DNA of 64,000 bases from positions 1-64,000 of the forward strand of contig CAZOYP010000001.1 in assembly GCA_964584125.1 (NCBI GenBank). The letters run 5' to 3'. The notes beneath the pieces are model-generated. The model was not told the origin of the DNA. It worked only from the letters and a program-made list of their open reading frames with translations, and did no database searches. The position numbers and the translations under genes were made by a program. The stretch comes from Nitromaritima sp964584125 (GTDB taxonomy: Bacteria; Nitrospinota; Nitrospinia; Nitrospinales; VA-1). Below, piece after piece: positions 36,692 through 46,109 of the stretch (position 1 is the first letter of the stretch; each line of letters begins with the position of its first letter).

Positions 36692-37543
36692 TTATTGTGG
36701 TAGAAGTTGTATCACACCCTGTGGAAATAAATTAGACTGCCCAATCATCGCCGAAGATGACTGTACTAATATCTGTTGCTTCGTTAATCGTGCGAACTCA
36801 GATGCCATATCAGCATCGTTTATTTTCGATCCAGCCGCATTTAAATTTTCTGCCGCTGTAAGTGTATTATTTAAAGCCCTATCAAGTCTATTTTGCGTTG
36901 ATCCTAATCTACCTCTAACTTCTATCAAATTATCTAATACTGCATTTAATTCCTCACTTGCTTCAGAAGCTCCCTCTTGGCTTGAAATTGAAAGTTCATT
37001 TAATTTTAAATTCAACGCTGTGAGTGCTGTAACGTTTACAACTCTATTTATATTCACACTACCTCCCGTTGAGTCCAATCCAAACTGAATTGTTGTATGA
37101 TTTGATGAACTGGAGGATAAAGAGCCGTCTAATAATTTAATTCCATTAAACTCTGTTGTTTTTGAAATTCTGTCTAGTTCACTTCTCATTGAACTAAACT
37201 CTAGATGAGTAGATTGGCGTTCTGTTGATCCAATAGTACCAGTTGCGCCCTGTATAGATAGCTCACGCATTCTAATAACTATAGAAACTTCTTCATTAAG
37301 AGCACCATCTATAACATTTAGGAGGGATATGCCTTCATTCAGATTGCGAACACCTTGCCTTAAAGTCCTCACATCAGACTTTAGAGCTTCAGCAGTCATC
37401 ATACCTGCACCGTCATCTGAGCTTTTTTGGAGTCTTTCACCGGATGCTATCCGAGAAAAAATCTGACTTAGCTTATTATTGTTTTGACTTAGTAAGCGCT
37501 GAGCATTATACGAAGCGAGATTATTGAAGATACGTAAAGCCAA
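36692..37543 (-). CDS. fliC: Flagellin
   Basis: Flagellar filament subunit, 283 residues, short class with no D2/D3 insert: N-terminal LALRIFNNLASYNAQRLL, conserved D0/D1 coiled coils to about residue 135, and a C-terminal SSSAMIGQSNLFPQGVIQLL. The start is TTG at 37543, preceded by GGAGG at 37554-37558 with ten bases spacing. An upstream frame start at 37660 lies within the sigma-28 promoter and cannot be used. No other filament or basal-body gene is near; a Maf-type glycosylation protein is at 57240. Confidence 0.93.
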   Translation of the reverse strand: MALRIFNNLASYNAQRLLSQNNNKLSQIFSRIASGERLQKSSDDGAGMMTAEALKSDVRTLRQGVRNLNEGISLLNVIDGALNEEVSIVIRMRELSIQGATGTIGSTERQSTHLEFSSMRSELDRISKTTEFNGIKLLDGSLSSSSSNHTTIQFGLDSTGGSVNINRVVNVTALTALNLKLNELSISSQEGASEASEELNAVLDNLIEVRGRLGSTQNRLDRALNNTLTAAENLNAAGSKINDADMASEFARLTKQQILVQSSSAMIGQSNLFPQGVIQLLPQ

Positions 37544-37642
37544 TGATCTGATTCCTCCATGAAACAGAAAATGAGTATATTGAACTGGTATATATAATAT
37601 GAGTCTCTGCGGATTAGTCTCCATACTACCCCGCAACTGTTT

Positions 37643-37669
37643 AATACGGCAAATAATCATATTTCTTTA
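37643..37669 (-). promoter_or_regulatory. Sigma-28 (FliA) promoter of flagellin
   Basis: On the minus strand, TAAAGAAA (37669-37662), 11 bases, GCCGTATT (37650-37643), against the consensus TAAAGTTT-N11-GCCGATAA. Spacing is exact and the -35 TAAAG and -10 GCCG cores are perfect. Transcription should start near 37635, giving a leader of about 90 bases before the TTG. Confidence 0.88.
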
Positions 37670-37824
37670 GTTATAATAGTTACAAAATACATCAAAAAGT
37701 ATTAACCATGTTAAAACCTTTATTATCAATAGTTTAATATTTATGATTTATAGCCTGTTATAAATATGAATAGGACAAAATTATATCACTAGTGGTAAGT
37801 AACTACATTAAAAGAGGAAATTTT

Positions 37825-38031
37825 ATGAAGAAGATATTAAATGTTGATGGTATGACCTGTGATCACTGTGTTAGTACAATTAAACAAGCTGTAGAGAATC
37901 TAGTTGGAGTCTTCAATGTTGAGGTAGATATTGAAAAAAAACAAGTCATTGTAGAAATGGAAGAAAGCACAGAAAAAATAAAAGATTTAGTAGAAATAAT
38001 AACAGAAGTAGGGTTTAAAGTCAGAATTTGA
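37825..38031 (+). CDS. Heavy-metal-associated (HMA) copper chaperone
   Basis: 68-residue ferredoxin-like HMA domain with GMTCDHC (MxCxxC) near residue 8-14; CopZ-like. ATG 37825 has AGAGGAA upstream; an alternative start at 37792 adds an 11-residue leader without family similarity. Cytosolic, presumably binds Cu(I) and delivers it to a P-type ATPase that is outside the window. The 3' end overlaps the convergent HtrA gene by 11 bases. Confidence 0.88.
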   Translation: MKKILNVDGMTCDHCVSTIKQAVENLVGVFNVEVDIEKKQVIVEMEESTEKIKDLVEIITEVGFKVRI

Positions 38032-39208
38032 GTCCGCCAACTGTAACTATAAATGATTTTTCTAGTCTATTTCGTATAACAATAATACGAACTTTTTTTC
38101 CTGCTTGAGTTTCAGCCACCATAGATTGAAAGTTTTTAATATTTCTTACTTTTTTCCCATTAAATTTTAAAACAATATCTCCTCTCAATATTCCTGCTTT
38201 TTTTGCAGGGGTATTATTTTTAACATTGTTTACAAGAACTCCTTTTTTATAACCAGAAACCATAAATGCTGAAAAAAGTTCAGGTGTCATTTCCTGAATA
38301 TCTATACCTAACCACCCTCTCTCCACATTACCATTATTTATTAATTCTTCAGAAATACGCAAGGCCATCTCAATAGGTATTGCAAATCCAACTCCAGAGC
38401 CAAGAACTGCAAAACTTGTATTGATGGCAATTATTTCACCATTTAAATTAATTAATGGGCCACCACTATTGCCGGGATTTATAGCTGCATCGGTTTGTAA
38501 AAAGTTTTCATAGGTAGCTAGCCCAAGGTTTGAGCGTCGAACAGCACTGACAACCCCAACAGTAACTGAACCCTGAAGACCATAAGGATTACCTATTGCC
38601 ATTACCCATTGGCCAACTTTTATCTGATTAGAAGATCCAAAAATAGGCTGAGGTAATCTTCTAAAACTATTTATTTTAATGATAGCAATATCTGTCTCTG
38701 GATCAGTACCAATTATATCAGCAAAGTAAGATCGTTGGTCAGACAAACGCACAAGAATTTTATCGTGCCCAGCTATCACATGATGATTAGTTAAAATATG
38801 TCCTTTTTCAGTTATAATCACACCAGACCCTATTGTTTCCGATGTATATTCTTTTCTTAAAAAATGGTCATCAAACCATTCCATTAAAGGGGTAAGCAAT
38901 GAGTTTCTTTCATAAAACGAGTTGTTGGAACTATCAAGTATCACCTTTAACTGGATTTTACTTAGATTAACAACCGAGGGACGAACTAGTTTAGCATTTC
39001 GAATAAATGCTGTTTGTAGTTTTGATATAGAATCATATTGGGGATGATTTAGAATTTTTTGACCGGAAGTATTTTTACCACTTTTAAAAACAATTGTGCC
39101 TTTTTGAGAAAAATATAGGTTTTGATAAACTAAAACTAATATTACTAGGCAAATGATTATTTTTATAGAAAACGAATAACCGTATATTTTTTTTTTATTA
39201 CTTCTCAT
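38021..39208 (-). CDS. HtrA/DegP-type serine protease
   Basis: Periplasmic protease-chaperone of 395 residues with an N-terminal signal anchor (about 10-30). Catalytic triad His in TNHHVIAG, Asp in TDIAIIKI, Ser in NPGNSGGPL; a single PDZ domain (about 300-390), as in DegS-like short forms. It follows ubiE/menG with a one-base overlap (TAATG), so the two are cotranscribed. Confidence 0.92.
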   Translation of the reverse strand: MRSNKKKIYGYSFSIKIIICLVILVLVYQNLYFSQKGTIVFKSGKNTSGQKILNHPQYDSISKLQTAFIRNAKLVRPSVVNLSKIQLKVILDSSNNSFYERNSLLTPLMEWFDDHFLRKEYTSETIGSGVIITEKGHILTNHHVIAGHDKILVRLSDQRSYFADIIGTDPETDIAIIKINSFRRLPQPIFGSSNQIKVGQWVMAIGNPYGLQGSVTVGVVSAVRRSNLGLATYENFLQTDAAINPGNSGGPLINLNGEIIAINTSFAVLGSGVGFAIPIEMALRISEELINNGNVERGWLGIDIQEMTPELFSAFMVSGYKKGVLVNNVKNNTPAKKAGILRGDIVLKFNGKKVRNIKNFQSMVAETQAGKKVRIIVIRNRLEKSFIVTVGGLKF

Positions 39209-39930
39209 TATTTTATCTTATAACCCCGGTGAATAGAAACAATACCAAAAGTAAGCTCTATGAGTGAAACATTTTCAAACCCTGTCTTTTCAATCCATTT
39301 TGCAAATTGTTTTTGGTTCGGGAAATTAGCTACTGACTCAGGTAGATAGCTGTATGCATCAGAGTGACCAGAAATAAGTTTTCCTATTTTGGGTAAAACG
39401 AGATTGAAATAGCACTGATAGATAGCATTAAGAAGTTTATTTCGAGGGATTGAAAACTCAAGAACAACAATTCTTCCACCTGGTTTGAGTACGCGATAAA
39501 ACTCCTTCAACCCTAAATTAACATTAGCAAAGTTTCTAATTCCAAACGCACAAACAAGCCCTTCAAAACTGTCATCTGAAAAAGGGAGACACTCTCCACT
39601 TCCAACTTGAAATGAAACAGCTTGTTCATAACCATTCTGAAAAACTTTAATACGTCCAAGGCTTAACATAGGTTGACAAAAATCAATTCCAAAAATTTTT
39701 ATTGCTAGGTTTTTCTTGGCAACTTCTAGGATGATATCACCTGTTCCCGTAGCCACATCTAAAATACGATCGTTTTTAATTGGATTAAGCAATTCAATTG
39801 CTCTTCTTCTCCAGTATCGGTCTTGACCACCACTAAGTAATCTATTTAAAAAATCATACTTAGGAGCGATACTTGTAAACATTTCCCGAGTTTGTAGTGA
39901 AGCTGTGGTATCTATAATAGTCATATTCAT
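39208..39930 (-). CDS. ubiE: Demethylmenaquinone/ubiquinone methyltransferase
   Basis: SAM-dependent C-methyltransferase of quinone synthesis (UbiE/MenG), 240 residues. SAM motif DVATGTGD (about 60), CAFGIRNFANV, and the VLKPGGRIVVLEFS block are present. The first gene of ubiE-htrA on this strand. Cannot tell ubiquinone from menaquinone use here. Confidence 0.93.
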   Translation of the reverse strand: MNMTIIDTTASLQTREMFTSIAPKYDFLNRLLSGGQDRYWRRRAIELLNPIKNDRILDVATGTGDIILEVAKKNLAIKIFGIDFCQPMLSLGRIKVFQNGYEQAVSFQVGSGECLPFSDDSFEGLVCAFGIRNFANVNLGLKEFYRVLKPGGRIVVLEFSIPRNKLLNAIYQCYFNLVLPKIGKLISGHSDAYSYLPESVANFPNQKQFAKWIEKTGFENVSLIELTFGIVSIHRGYKIK

Positions 39931-40097
39931 AAAGTGAAGAAATATATGATCGTTTAAATGCTAACTTTATGATTGTATCATTCGAGTTTATTTGCATCAA
40001 TAACCACAAATAAACATCTGCACCACTAATTCAGCTCAAATAGTATAAATCCAATTATTTTTTTAAATTTTAACTATTTTTATGGAGATATAAAAAA

Positions 40098-40643
40098 ATG
40101 AAAAATGTAGTAGTACCTTTAGCACCAGGATTTGAAGAAATTGAAGTAATTACGGTCATAGACATACTTAGACGAGCAGGCGCTCGAGTCTTTATAGCTG
40201 GCATAGTAGATGGAGCAATAGAAGGATCAAGAGGCATTAAACTTATCGCTGATGAATCTATTGATATAATAAATACTGAGCGATTTGATTTATTAATACT
40301 TCATGGAGGTCAACCCGGGGCGGATAATTTAAACAATGATCCTAGAGTAGCTTCTCTATTAAAAATTATGGGAGATAAGAATAAATTAATAGGAGCTATT
40401 TGCGCGGCACCAATAATTTTAAAGAAAAAAGGTCTTATAAATAATCGAAAAATAACTAGTCATCCTTCAGTTAAGGAAGAATTGGGAGACCATTATGTTG
40501 ATGAAAGAGTTGTTGTTGATCAAAACATTATAACAAGTTGTTCTCCTGGAACTGCAATGGAATTTGCTTTTAAATTGGTGGAAATTCTTTTCGGAAAAGA
40601 TCGAGTAATACTGGTCAACAAGGGCGTCATGGCAAATATTTGA
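40098..40643 (+). CDS. DJ-1/PfpI family protein
   Basis: 181 residues. DJ-1/ThiJ fold: an N-terminal VPLAPGFEEIEV, the nucleophile elbow GAICAAPIIL with Cys about 106, and the C-terminal CSPGTAMEFAF. Could be a protein deglycase or hydroperoxide-responsive chaperone; the family cannot decide. ATG has GGAGA ahead. Confidence 0.9.
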   Translation: MKNVVVPLAPGFEEIEVITVIDILRRAGARVFIAGIVDGAIEGSRGIKLIADESIDIINTERFDLLILHGGQPGADNLNNDPRVASLLKIMGDKNKLIGAICAAPIILKKKGLINNRKITSHPSVKEELGDHYVDERVVVDQNIITSCSPGTAMEFAFKLVEILFGKDRVILVNKGVMANI

Positions 40644-40797
40644 TATATTTATTCGGATTTCTAAATTCTTTATTAATTACACCAAAGAAATCTAAAAATA
40701 TATAAATCTTTTAAGAATATATAGTCATCGAATAAGAATTGCTTGGATTAAAATATATAAACATCTTTGAATTTTCTTTTATTTTTAGGGGTTTAAA

Positions 40798-40998
40798 ATG
40801 CAGATAAATAGTTTTCGCAAAAATAATTTAATTAGTATAATATCTAATATTGAAACAAATAGTAAAAAACATAATCCGCAAAGGTGTAATCATTGTGGGG
40901 GAGCATTTAAAAATGGTCAAGATGTTGTGGTATGTATAATGTGCAATCGAGAATTTGGTCATAAGTGCAGTAATTGCACTGAAAGTCTAAAAAAATAG
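40798..40998 (+). CDS. Small zinc-ribbon protein
   Basis: 66 residues; the C-terminal half has CNHC, CIMC and HKCSNC, a paired-Cys arrangement (8 Cys/His candidates) like RING or double zinc-ribbon domains. No helix-turn-helix is visible. AGGGG site six bases before ATG supports translation. Function unknown; possibly nucleic-acid or protein binding. Confidence 0.65.
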   Translation: MQINSFRKNNLISIISNIETNSKKHNPQRCNHCGGAFKNGQDVVVCIMCNREFGHKCSNCTESLKK

Positions 40999-41068
40999 TT
41001 TTAAAAATTTTCTTCTATAGAATTTACATAATTAATTTAATTCTCTAGTGCTGAAATTTGTTAAAGCT

Positions 41069-41962
41069 TTAAATCCTAAAATCTCCCTGAATCACTGTTA
41101 CTGAATACCCTCCTACTCTGACGGACTTTATTTCACCGTTATTTTGTTCAATGCAAACAAAAATAGATGACGGACGTGAGATCATATACCCTTGTTCAAT
41201 AATTATATTCTTGCAGTCATTTTTTGGTATTAAGTTGTTCTCAAAGAGGTAAGCGCCGACTGCTCCAGCAGCACTCCCAGTAGCCGGGTCTTCGACAATA
41301 CCTAAATCAGGAGCAAATGCTCTTGCGTGAATAGAAGCATTTGCATCCAATGTTTCCATAGTAAACGCGTATAGCAAGTCAGTGCCAAGAGTAGCCAAAA
41401 ACTCCCTTAATTTAATAGTATTAATTGTAATATTTTGTAAAGCCTTTAGTGAGCTGACGGGCACAATTAAAACAGGTAATCCTGTAGACACAATCTGCAT
41501 AGGGTATGAACTTGAACTAATATCGTCTGCCAAAACTCCAATTGCCTTTCCTACTTCATCCGTACATTTTATAGGATTTTCAAAAGAGGGTGCTAATTGA
41601 TCCATAAATAGAAGGTTATCTTTTCCTTTTGGCGCCACAGTAACTACTCCCCCTTTCAAGGAAAGCTTTATAGGATAATTACCAGGAAGAACCCTCCCAG
41701 TTTCTCTTAAAATATGAGCCGTACCTAAACTAGGATGACCGGCAAAAGGAAGTTCTTTTTCAGGCGTAAAAATACGAACTGAAAAATCTACAGGCATGTT
41801 ACCCGGAGGTAAAACAAAAGTAGTTTCTGAAAGATTCATTTCTCGTGCAATATTTTGCATATTATCATCAGTCAACCCTTCAGAATCAAAAACTACAGCT
41901 AAGGGATTCCCACCAAATGGCACTTTGGTGAAGACATCAACTTGATAAAAAGAACAACTCAT
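41069..41962 (-). CDS. PhzF family isomerase-like protein
   Basis: 297 residues. Two-lobed diaminopimelate-epimerase fold: N-terminal YQVDVFTKVPFGGNPLAV, catalytic Glu in NLSETTFV (about 46), FAGHPSLGT, and the C-terminal DPATGSAAGAVGAYL. PhzF isomerises trans-2,3-dihydro-3-hydroxyanthranilate, but most homologues lack a phenazine pathway, and none is seen here. Followed by asnB on the same strand with 12 bases. Confidence 0.9.
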   Translation of the reverse strand: MSCSFYQVDVFTKVPFGGNPLAVVFDSEGLTDDNMQNIAREMNLSETTFVLPPGNMPVDFSVRIFTPEKELPFAGHPSLGTAHILRETGRVLPGNYPIKLSLKGGVVTVAPKGKDNLLFMDQLAPSFENPIKCTDEVGKAIGVLADDISSSSYPMQIVSTGLPVLIVPVSSLKALQNITINTIKLREFLATLGTDLLYAFTMETLDANASIHARAFAPDLGIVEDPATGSAAGAVGAYLFENNLIPKNDCKNIIIEQGYMISRPSSIFVCIEQNNGEIKSVRVGGYSVTVIQGDFRI

Positions 41963-41974
41963 ATATATTTTTAG

Positions 41975-43870
41975 TTAAAGATTTTTATCAACCCATTTTT
42001 TCAAAACGTAGAGTGACCATGGACGAGACCAGGAACACCTTTTTTTTAAAAAATTAATCCATATTTTGTGAATGCTATCTTGAGAAACAAAGTCGGACAA
42101 CTTTTCTGTGGGAGTGAGTAAAACAGATTCAACTTCAGACTTCATTTTTCCTCTCATCCAAATTTCAAATGGAAATGTAAACCCCATTTTTTTTCTATCC
42201 ACTATAAAGTCAGGTAATTTCTTTGATAAAGAATTCACTAATAGCGGTTTAGGTATTCCTTTTTTCATTTTAATGCTAGAAGGGATCGAAAACATTAGTT
42301 CAACTAGTTTGTGGTCTAAAAAAGGGACTCTAATTTCAATGCCATTGGCCATACTCATTACATCTGTATCGCGTAATAAGGTTGTAGCCATATATTGGGT
42401 CATTTCAAGATACGATATCAAGTTCAGAGAAGATAAATCTGACCTAGATTCGATTAACTCTTGTGTTTGGTTTAAATGTTTTTTTATTTCTGTTTTAAAA
42501 AAAAATGGATTTGAAATCAAGTTTTGTAGTTCTTGTTCACAAAACAATGCGCGAAATAGGAAATAGACATGAGGACCGTTATAGTGGCCATTAATAAAAT
42601 GATTTAGTTTTATTTTTTTATCAGAATGTGGCAAAAGGCAAGAAACAACAGAAGCAAATTGTTTTCTAAAACTTATTGGAAACGATTTTATAATTTCTTC
42701 TATTTTTTTTAGCCTGGGTATAAAGTAAAAAGAATCGTACCCAGCGAACAATTCATCTCCCCCAACCCCTGACAAAGCAACCTTTAAGCCTATATTATTT
42801 GCAGCACGTGAAATTATAAATGTATTTATTCCATCAACAGTCGGTTGATCCATTGAGGACAGGGCAGGGGGTAAACTCTCCAGAAGATCTTCTTCTGATA
42901 ATAAAACTTTATGGTGCTCGGTAGCCTGGCTCTCTGAAATCAGAGATGAATATTTAGATTCATCATAATCTTTATCCCTAAATGCAATTGATAGTGTTTT
43001 GATTGGTGTAGACTGGCTAGCAGTTATCATACTTACTAGGGCACTTGAATCTATACCACCACTAAGAAAAGCTCCGATAGAAACATCACTAACAAGATGC
43101 TGTGTGACTATATTTTTAAGACAACTTTCTATCTGTTGATGTATTGAAGTAGACTGCTGCATGGAACTAATTGCATGCGTTGGGTCCCAATATTGTTTAA
43201 CTTTAATCCCATTATTATCTGCAATTAAAAAATGACCCGGAGGGACCTCCATTATAGACTCTAATATCGATTCTATGGATCCTACTCGGCCGAAGGATAG
43301 ATACTGATAGATTCCAGTTGAATTTATAGTTGGGTTATATATTTTTGAGGCGAGTATAGCTCTTACTTCTGAGGCAAATAACAAGATGTCTTTTGTTGAA
43401 CAATAATATAGGGGTTTTATACCTACCCGATCTCTAGCAAGTACTAGCCTGTTATTTGGACCATCCCATATTGAAAAAGCAAACATACCTCGTATTTTTG
43501 TTAAACAATCTAGCCCCCATGCTTCGTAAGCTCGCAGTAATACCTCTGTATCAGAATTAGATTTAAAATTATATCTATCTACTAGTTCTTTTTTTAATTC
43601 TTTGTAGTTATATATTTCACTGTTAGTTGATATCCACACTGTTGAGTTATCGTTAGACATTGGTTGATGACCACCTTGACTGGTATCAATTATTGATAAT
43701 CTTTGATGCCCCAGATACAAGCTGGATCCGCTATGTGGTTTAATTTGTATTTCGCCCCGATCATCCGGTCCTCTATGGTCCAATGCATCAAGCATCATTT
43801 GAAGCCCTTTATTAAGGCTTTCATGTGATCTTTTCAGATTACTATTAAGAATACCGGCAATACCGCACAT
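41975..43870 (-). CDS. asnB: Asparagine synthase (glutamine-hydrolysing)
   Basis: Makes asparagine (or amidates another acid) from aspartate, glutamine and ATP. 631 residues: N-terminal glutaminase MCGIAGIL with Cys2, synthetase PP-loop FLSGGIDSSAL (about 265), and complete C-terminal alpha domain. Homologues of this size also occur in surface-polysaccharide clusters, which may fit the nearby transketolase and GT genes. phzF follows it. Confidence 0.92.
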   Translation of the reverse strand: MCGIAGILNSNLKRSHESLNKGLQMMLDALDHRGPDDRGEIQIKPHSGSSLYLGHQRLSIIDTSQGGHQPMSNDNSTVWISTNSEIYNYKELKKELVDRYNFKSNSDTEVLLRAYEAWGLDCLTKIRGMFAFSIWDGPNNRLVLARDRVGIKPLYYCSTKDILLFASEVRAILASKIYNPTINSTGIYQYLSFGRVGSIESILESIMEVPPGHFLIADNNGIKVKQYWDPTHAISSMQQSTSIHQQIESCLKNIVTQHLVSDVSIGAFLSGGIDSSALVSMITASQSTPIKTLSIAFRDKDYDESKYSSLISESQATEHHKVLLSEEDLLESLPPALSSMDQPTVDGINTFIISRAANNIGLKVALSGVGGDELFAGYDSFYFIPRLKKIEEIIKSFPISFRKQFASVVSCLLPHSDKKIKLNHFINGHYNGPHVYFLFRALFCEQELQNLISNPFFFKTEIKKHLNQTQELIESRSDLSSLNLISYLEMTQYMATTLLRDTDVMSMANGIEIRVPFLDHKLVELMFSIPSSIKMKKGIPKPLLVNSLSKKLPDFIVDRKKMGFTFPFEIWMRGKMKSEVESVLLTPTEKLSDFVSQDSIHKIWINFLKKRCSWSRPWSLYVLKKWVDKNL

Positions 43871-43986
43871 AATTCTTATATCCTTAATGTATAGGAAGGA
43901 AACAAACGAATATTAGTTCCCATAACATATATTATGTAAACTAAGAAAGTATAATTAAAATTATTAGAAAGCAGAAGACTTGCTAG

Positions 43987-44934
43987 TTAGCTTTTTTTAA
44001 GAGCGAGGACATCTTTAATAGCTCTAAATATATGATTAGATGAAAGACCATATTTTGCATACAATTCGGAACCAGAGCCCGTTTCGGCAAATTGATCGTG
44101 CACAGCAATAGACTTAAACGGTATTGAAATTTGGTTATTAACTAGAGTACGACTCACCGCTTCGGCCAAGCCACCAATGATATTGTGATCCTCCGCAGTG
44201 ATTACAGCCTTATGCCGTCTAGTTTCCTCAACTATAAGAGATTCATCTAAGGGTTTAAGGGTCGAGATATTTACAATAGTTGTAGAAATAGATTCTTTCT
44301 GGAGTAAATCAGCTGCATTTAAACTCTCTTGAACCAAGCTCCCCGTAGCAAAAATTACAATATCACTCCCTTGTCTTAAAATACTACCTTTTCCAATCTT
44401 AAATGTATAACTAGAGTCATATACACCTTTTAATTTAGGCCTGCCCAAACGAAGGTAAGCTGGTCCGATATGTTTAGATAGAACTTTGGTAGCTTGAAAT
44501 GCCTCCTCCCAATCAGCAGGCTGAACAACAGTCATGTTAGGCATTGCGCGAGTATAAGCAAGATCAACAATCATTTGAGCCGATGGACCGTCTTCACCTA
44601 CAGCTAAACCTGTATGAGTACCTGCTAATTTTACATTTGAATTAGAATACGCGACACTAACTAGAATCTGATCCATAGTTCGGCCAAGAAGAAAACAAGC
44701 AAAACTAGTTGCAAAAGCAACTTTTCCTGTTCTTGCAAGCCCAGCTGCAGTGCAGACGAGATCACCTTCACTAATTCCCATATTAAAAAAACGTTCGGGG
44801 AATTCCTGCCCAAATTTTATTGTACGGGTACTGTCACTAACTCCTGAGTCGAGAACCACTACATTGGAATCACTTTTTCCAAGCTCAAGTAGTGCAGCCC
44901 CATAACCATCTCTGGTAGCTCCATCTTTAAACAT
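43987..44934 (-). CDS. Transketolase, C-terminal subunit
   Basis: 315 residues: Pyr domain and C-terminal domain of a split transketolase (SEGDLVCTAAGLA, GPSAQMIVDLAYTRAMPN, HKAVITAEDHNIIGGL). Pairs with the N-terminal subunit upstream, whose stop overlaps by eight bases. Split transketolases occur widely in bacteria and archaea and sometimes make specialised sugars. Confidence 0.92.
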   Translation of the reverse strand: MFKDGATRDGYGAALLELGKSDSNVVVLDSGVSDSTRTIKFGQEFPERFFNMGISEGDLVCTAAGLARTGKVAFATSFACFLLGRTMDQILVSVAYSNSNVKLAGTHTGLAVGEDGPSAQMIVDLAYTRAMPNMTVVQPADWEEAFQATKVLSKHIGPAYLRLGRPKLKGVYDSSYTFKIGKGSILRQGSDIVIFATGSLVQESLNAADLLQKESISTTIVNISTLKPLDESLIVEETRRHKAVITAEDHNIIGGLAEAVSRTLVNNQISIPFKSIAVHDQFAETGSGSELYAKYGLSSNHIFRAIKDVLALKKS

Positions 44935-45775
44935 TTTTTATCTCTAGTTCATTTAAAGCCTTATTAAAATCCTCTTCACTCGGAGCAACTCCATGCCAGC
45001 TTTTTTCTCCTTCCATAAAACTTACACCTTTGCCTTTAATAGTATCTGCAATAATAACCCTGGGTTTTTTAGAATGAATAGGTAATAAAAGCGTATTCAT
45101 AATCGACTTCATATTATGGCCATCAATACGATGAACATCCCAGCCAAATGCATTCCACTTGTCTTCGAGAGGTTCTATATTTTTTAAGTCTTCAGTCACA
45201 TTATCCTGAGCAACTTTATTGTTATCAATTATTGCTATCAAATTATTAGAATTAAACTTGGAGGCTGACATAGCAGCCTCCCATATTTGGCCCTCTTGGA
45301 TTTCGCCATCTCCGAGAACAACGTATACTTTGTAATTCAATTTATCTATTCTTGCAGCTAAAGCTATTCCATGGCCAACACTTAAGCCCTGCCCTAAGCT
45401 ACCACTAGCAATTTCAATACCTGGAGTTTTAGGATGGGGATGCCCAGACAAAAATAATTCACTATCAATTTTTCTATATCCATTTAGAACTGCTTCAGGA
45501 AAGTAACCAGCGCGCGACAAAACACAATACATAAGGGCACTTGCATGACCTTTGCTAAGAATAAATCTATCTCTAGTTGGATCGTTTGGACTATTAGCGT
45601 CGTATTGCAGAATACCACCAAAGTAAATTGCAGTAAGTAGGTCCGTGGCGGATAAACTACCCCCGGGATGACCAGACCCTGCATGGAAGATAACTTTTAA
45701 GATTTTTTGACGAAGTTCATTGGCTATTCTCTCAAGTTCTGATAGATCTGATCCACTCAAATTGGTATTTACCAT
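44927..45775 (-). CDS. Transketolase, N-terminal subunit
   Basis: 282 residues: thiamine pyrophosphate domain with HAGSGHPGGSLS, GDGEIQEGQIWEA and the metal-site IDNNKVAQD (GDG-N motif). First gene of the two-gene transketolase. Its 334-base upstream gap has a weak hairpin-plus-T-run on the minus strand (45894-45865). Confidence 0.92.
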   Translation of the reverse strand: MVNTNLSGSDLSELERIANELRQKILKVIFHAGSGHPGGSLSATDLLTAIYFGGILQYDANSPNDPTRDRFILSKGHASALMYCVLSRAGYFPEAVLNGYRKIDSELFLSGHPHPKTPGIEIASGSLGQGLSVGHGIALAARIDKLNYKVYVVLGDGEIQEGQIWEAAMSASKFNSNNLIAIIDNNKVAQDNVTEDLKNIEPLEDKWNAFGWDVHRIDGHNMKSIMNTLLLPIHSKKPRVIIADTIKGKGVSFMEGEKSWHGVAPSEEDFNKALNELEIKNV

Positions 45776-46109
45776 ATAAAATACAAAAAAAGTCTAAAAT
45801 AATATGAATTGAACTAGCTTATACCACATCATTATTTGAATATCCAATATAAGAAATACTCAAGAAAAAAGGTTATTTCGCCGATAAACCTTTTAGTTCT
45901 ATACATATAGAGATTGTTCGACATTCATAAATAAGCTTAATCATTAAACCCTTAGACAAATAAAAGCGGTTTTTAATTAAAAACTCATTCCAATATAATA
46001 AAATATTAAAAATGCGTTAAAAAAAGTTAACTATTGGTTAATTAATTGTTAATTTTTGCAGACTTAATATAGATAATACTTTTCCAACTTGTTCTGGAAT
46101 CATTGCAAA
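45776..46109. other. Divergent gap between transketolase and the export operon
   Basis: 334 bases without a gene. It contains the hairpin 45865-45894 near the transketolase side and an array of four GTTAA repeats (46016, 46026, 46037, 46048) with TAATAT (46065-46070) on the export-operon side. Rest is A/T-rich sequence with nothing clear. Confidence 0.6.
46016..46070 (+). promoter_or_regulatory. Four GTTAA repeats with -10 box upstream of the export operon
   Basis: GTTAA at 46016, 46026, 46037 and 46048, i.e. 10, 11 and 11 base steps (one helical turn), then 12 bases and TAATAT (46065-46070). Spacing resembles OmpR/PhoP-type response-regulator sites, where direct repeats precede a -10 box by about 12 bases. 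Transcription would start near 46077, about 33 bases before the ATG. Confidence 0.6.

Noticed and set aside
37544..37660. 39-codon N-terminal extension of flagellin
   Set aside because: It covers the sigma-28 promoter and lacks flagellin character.
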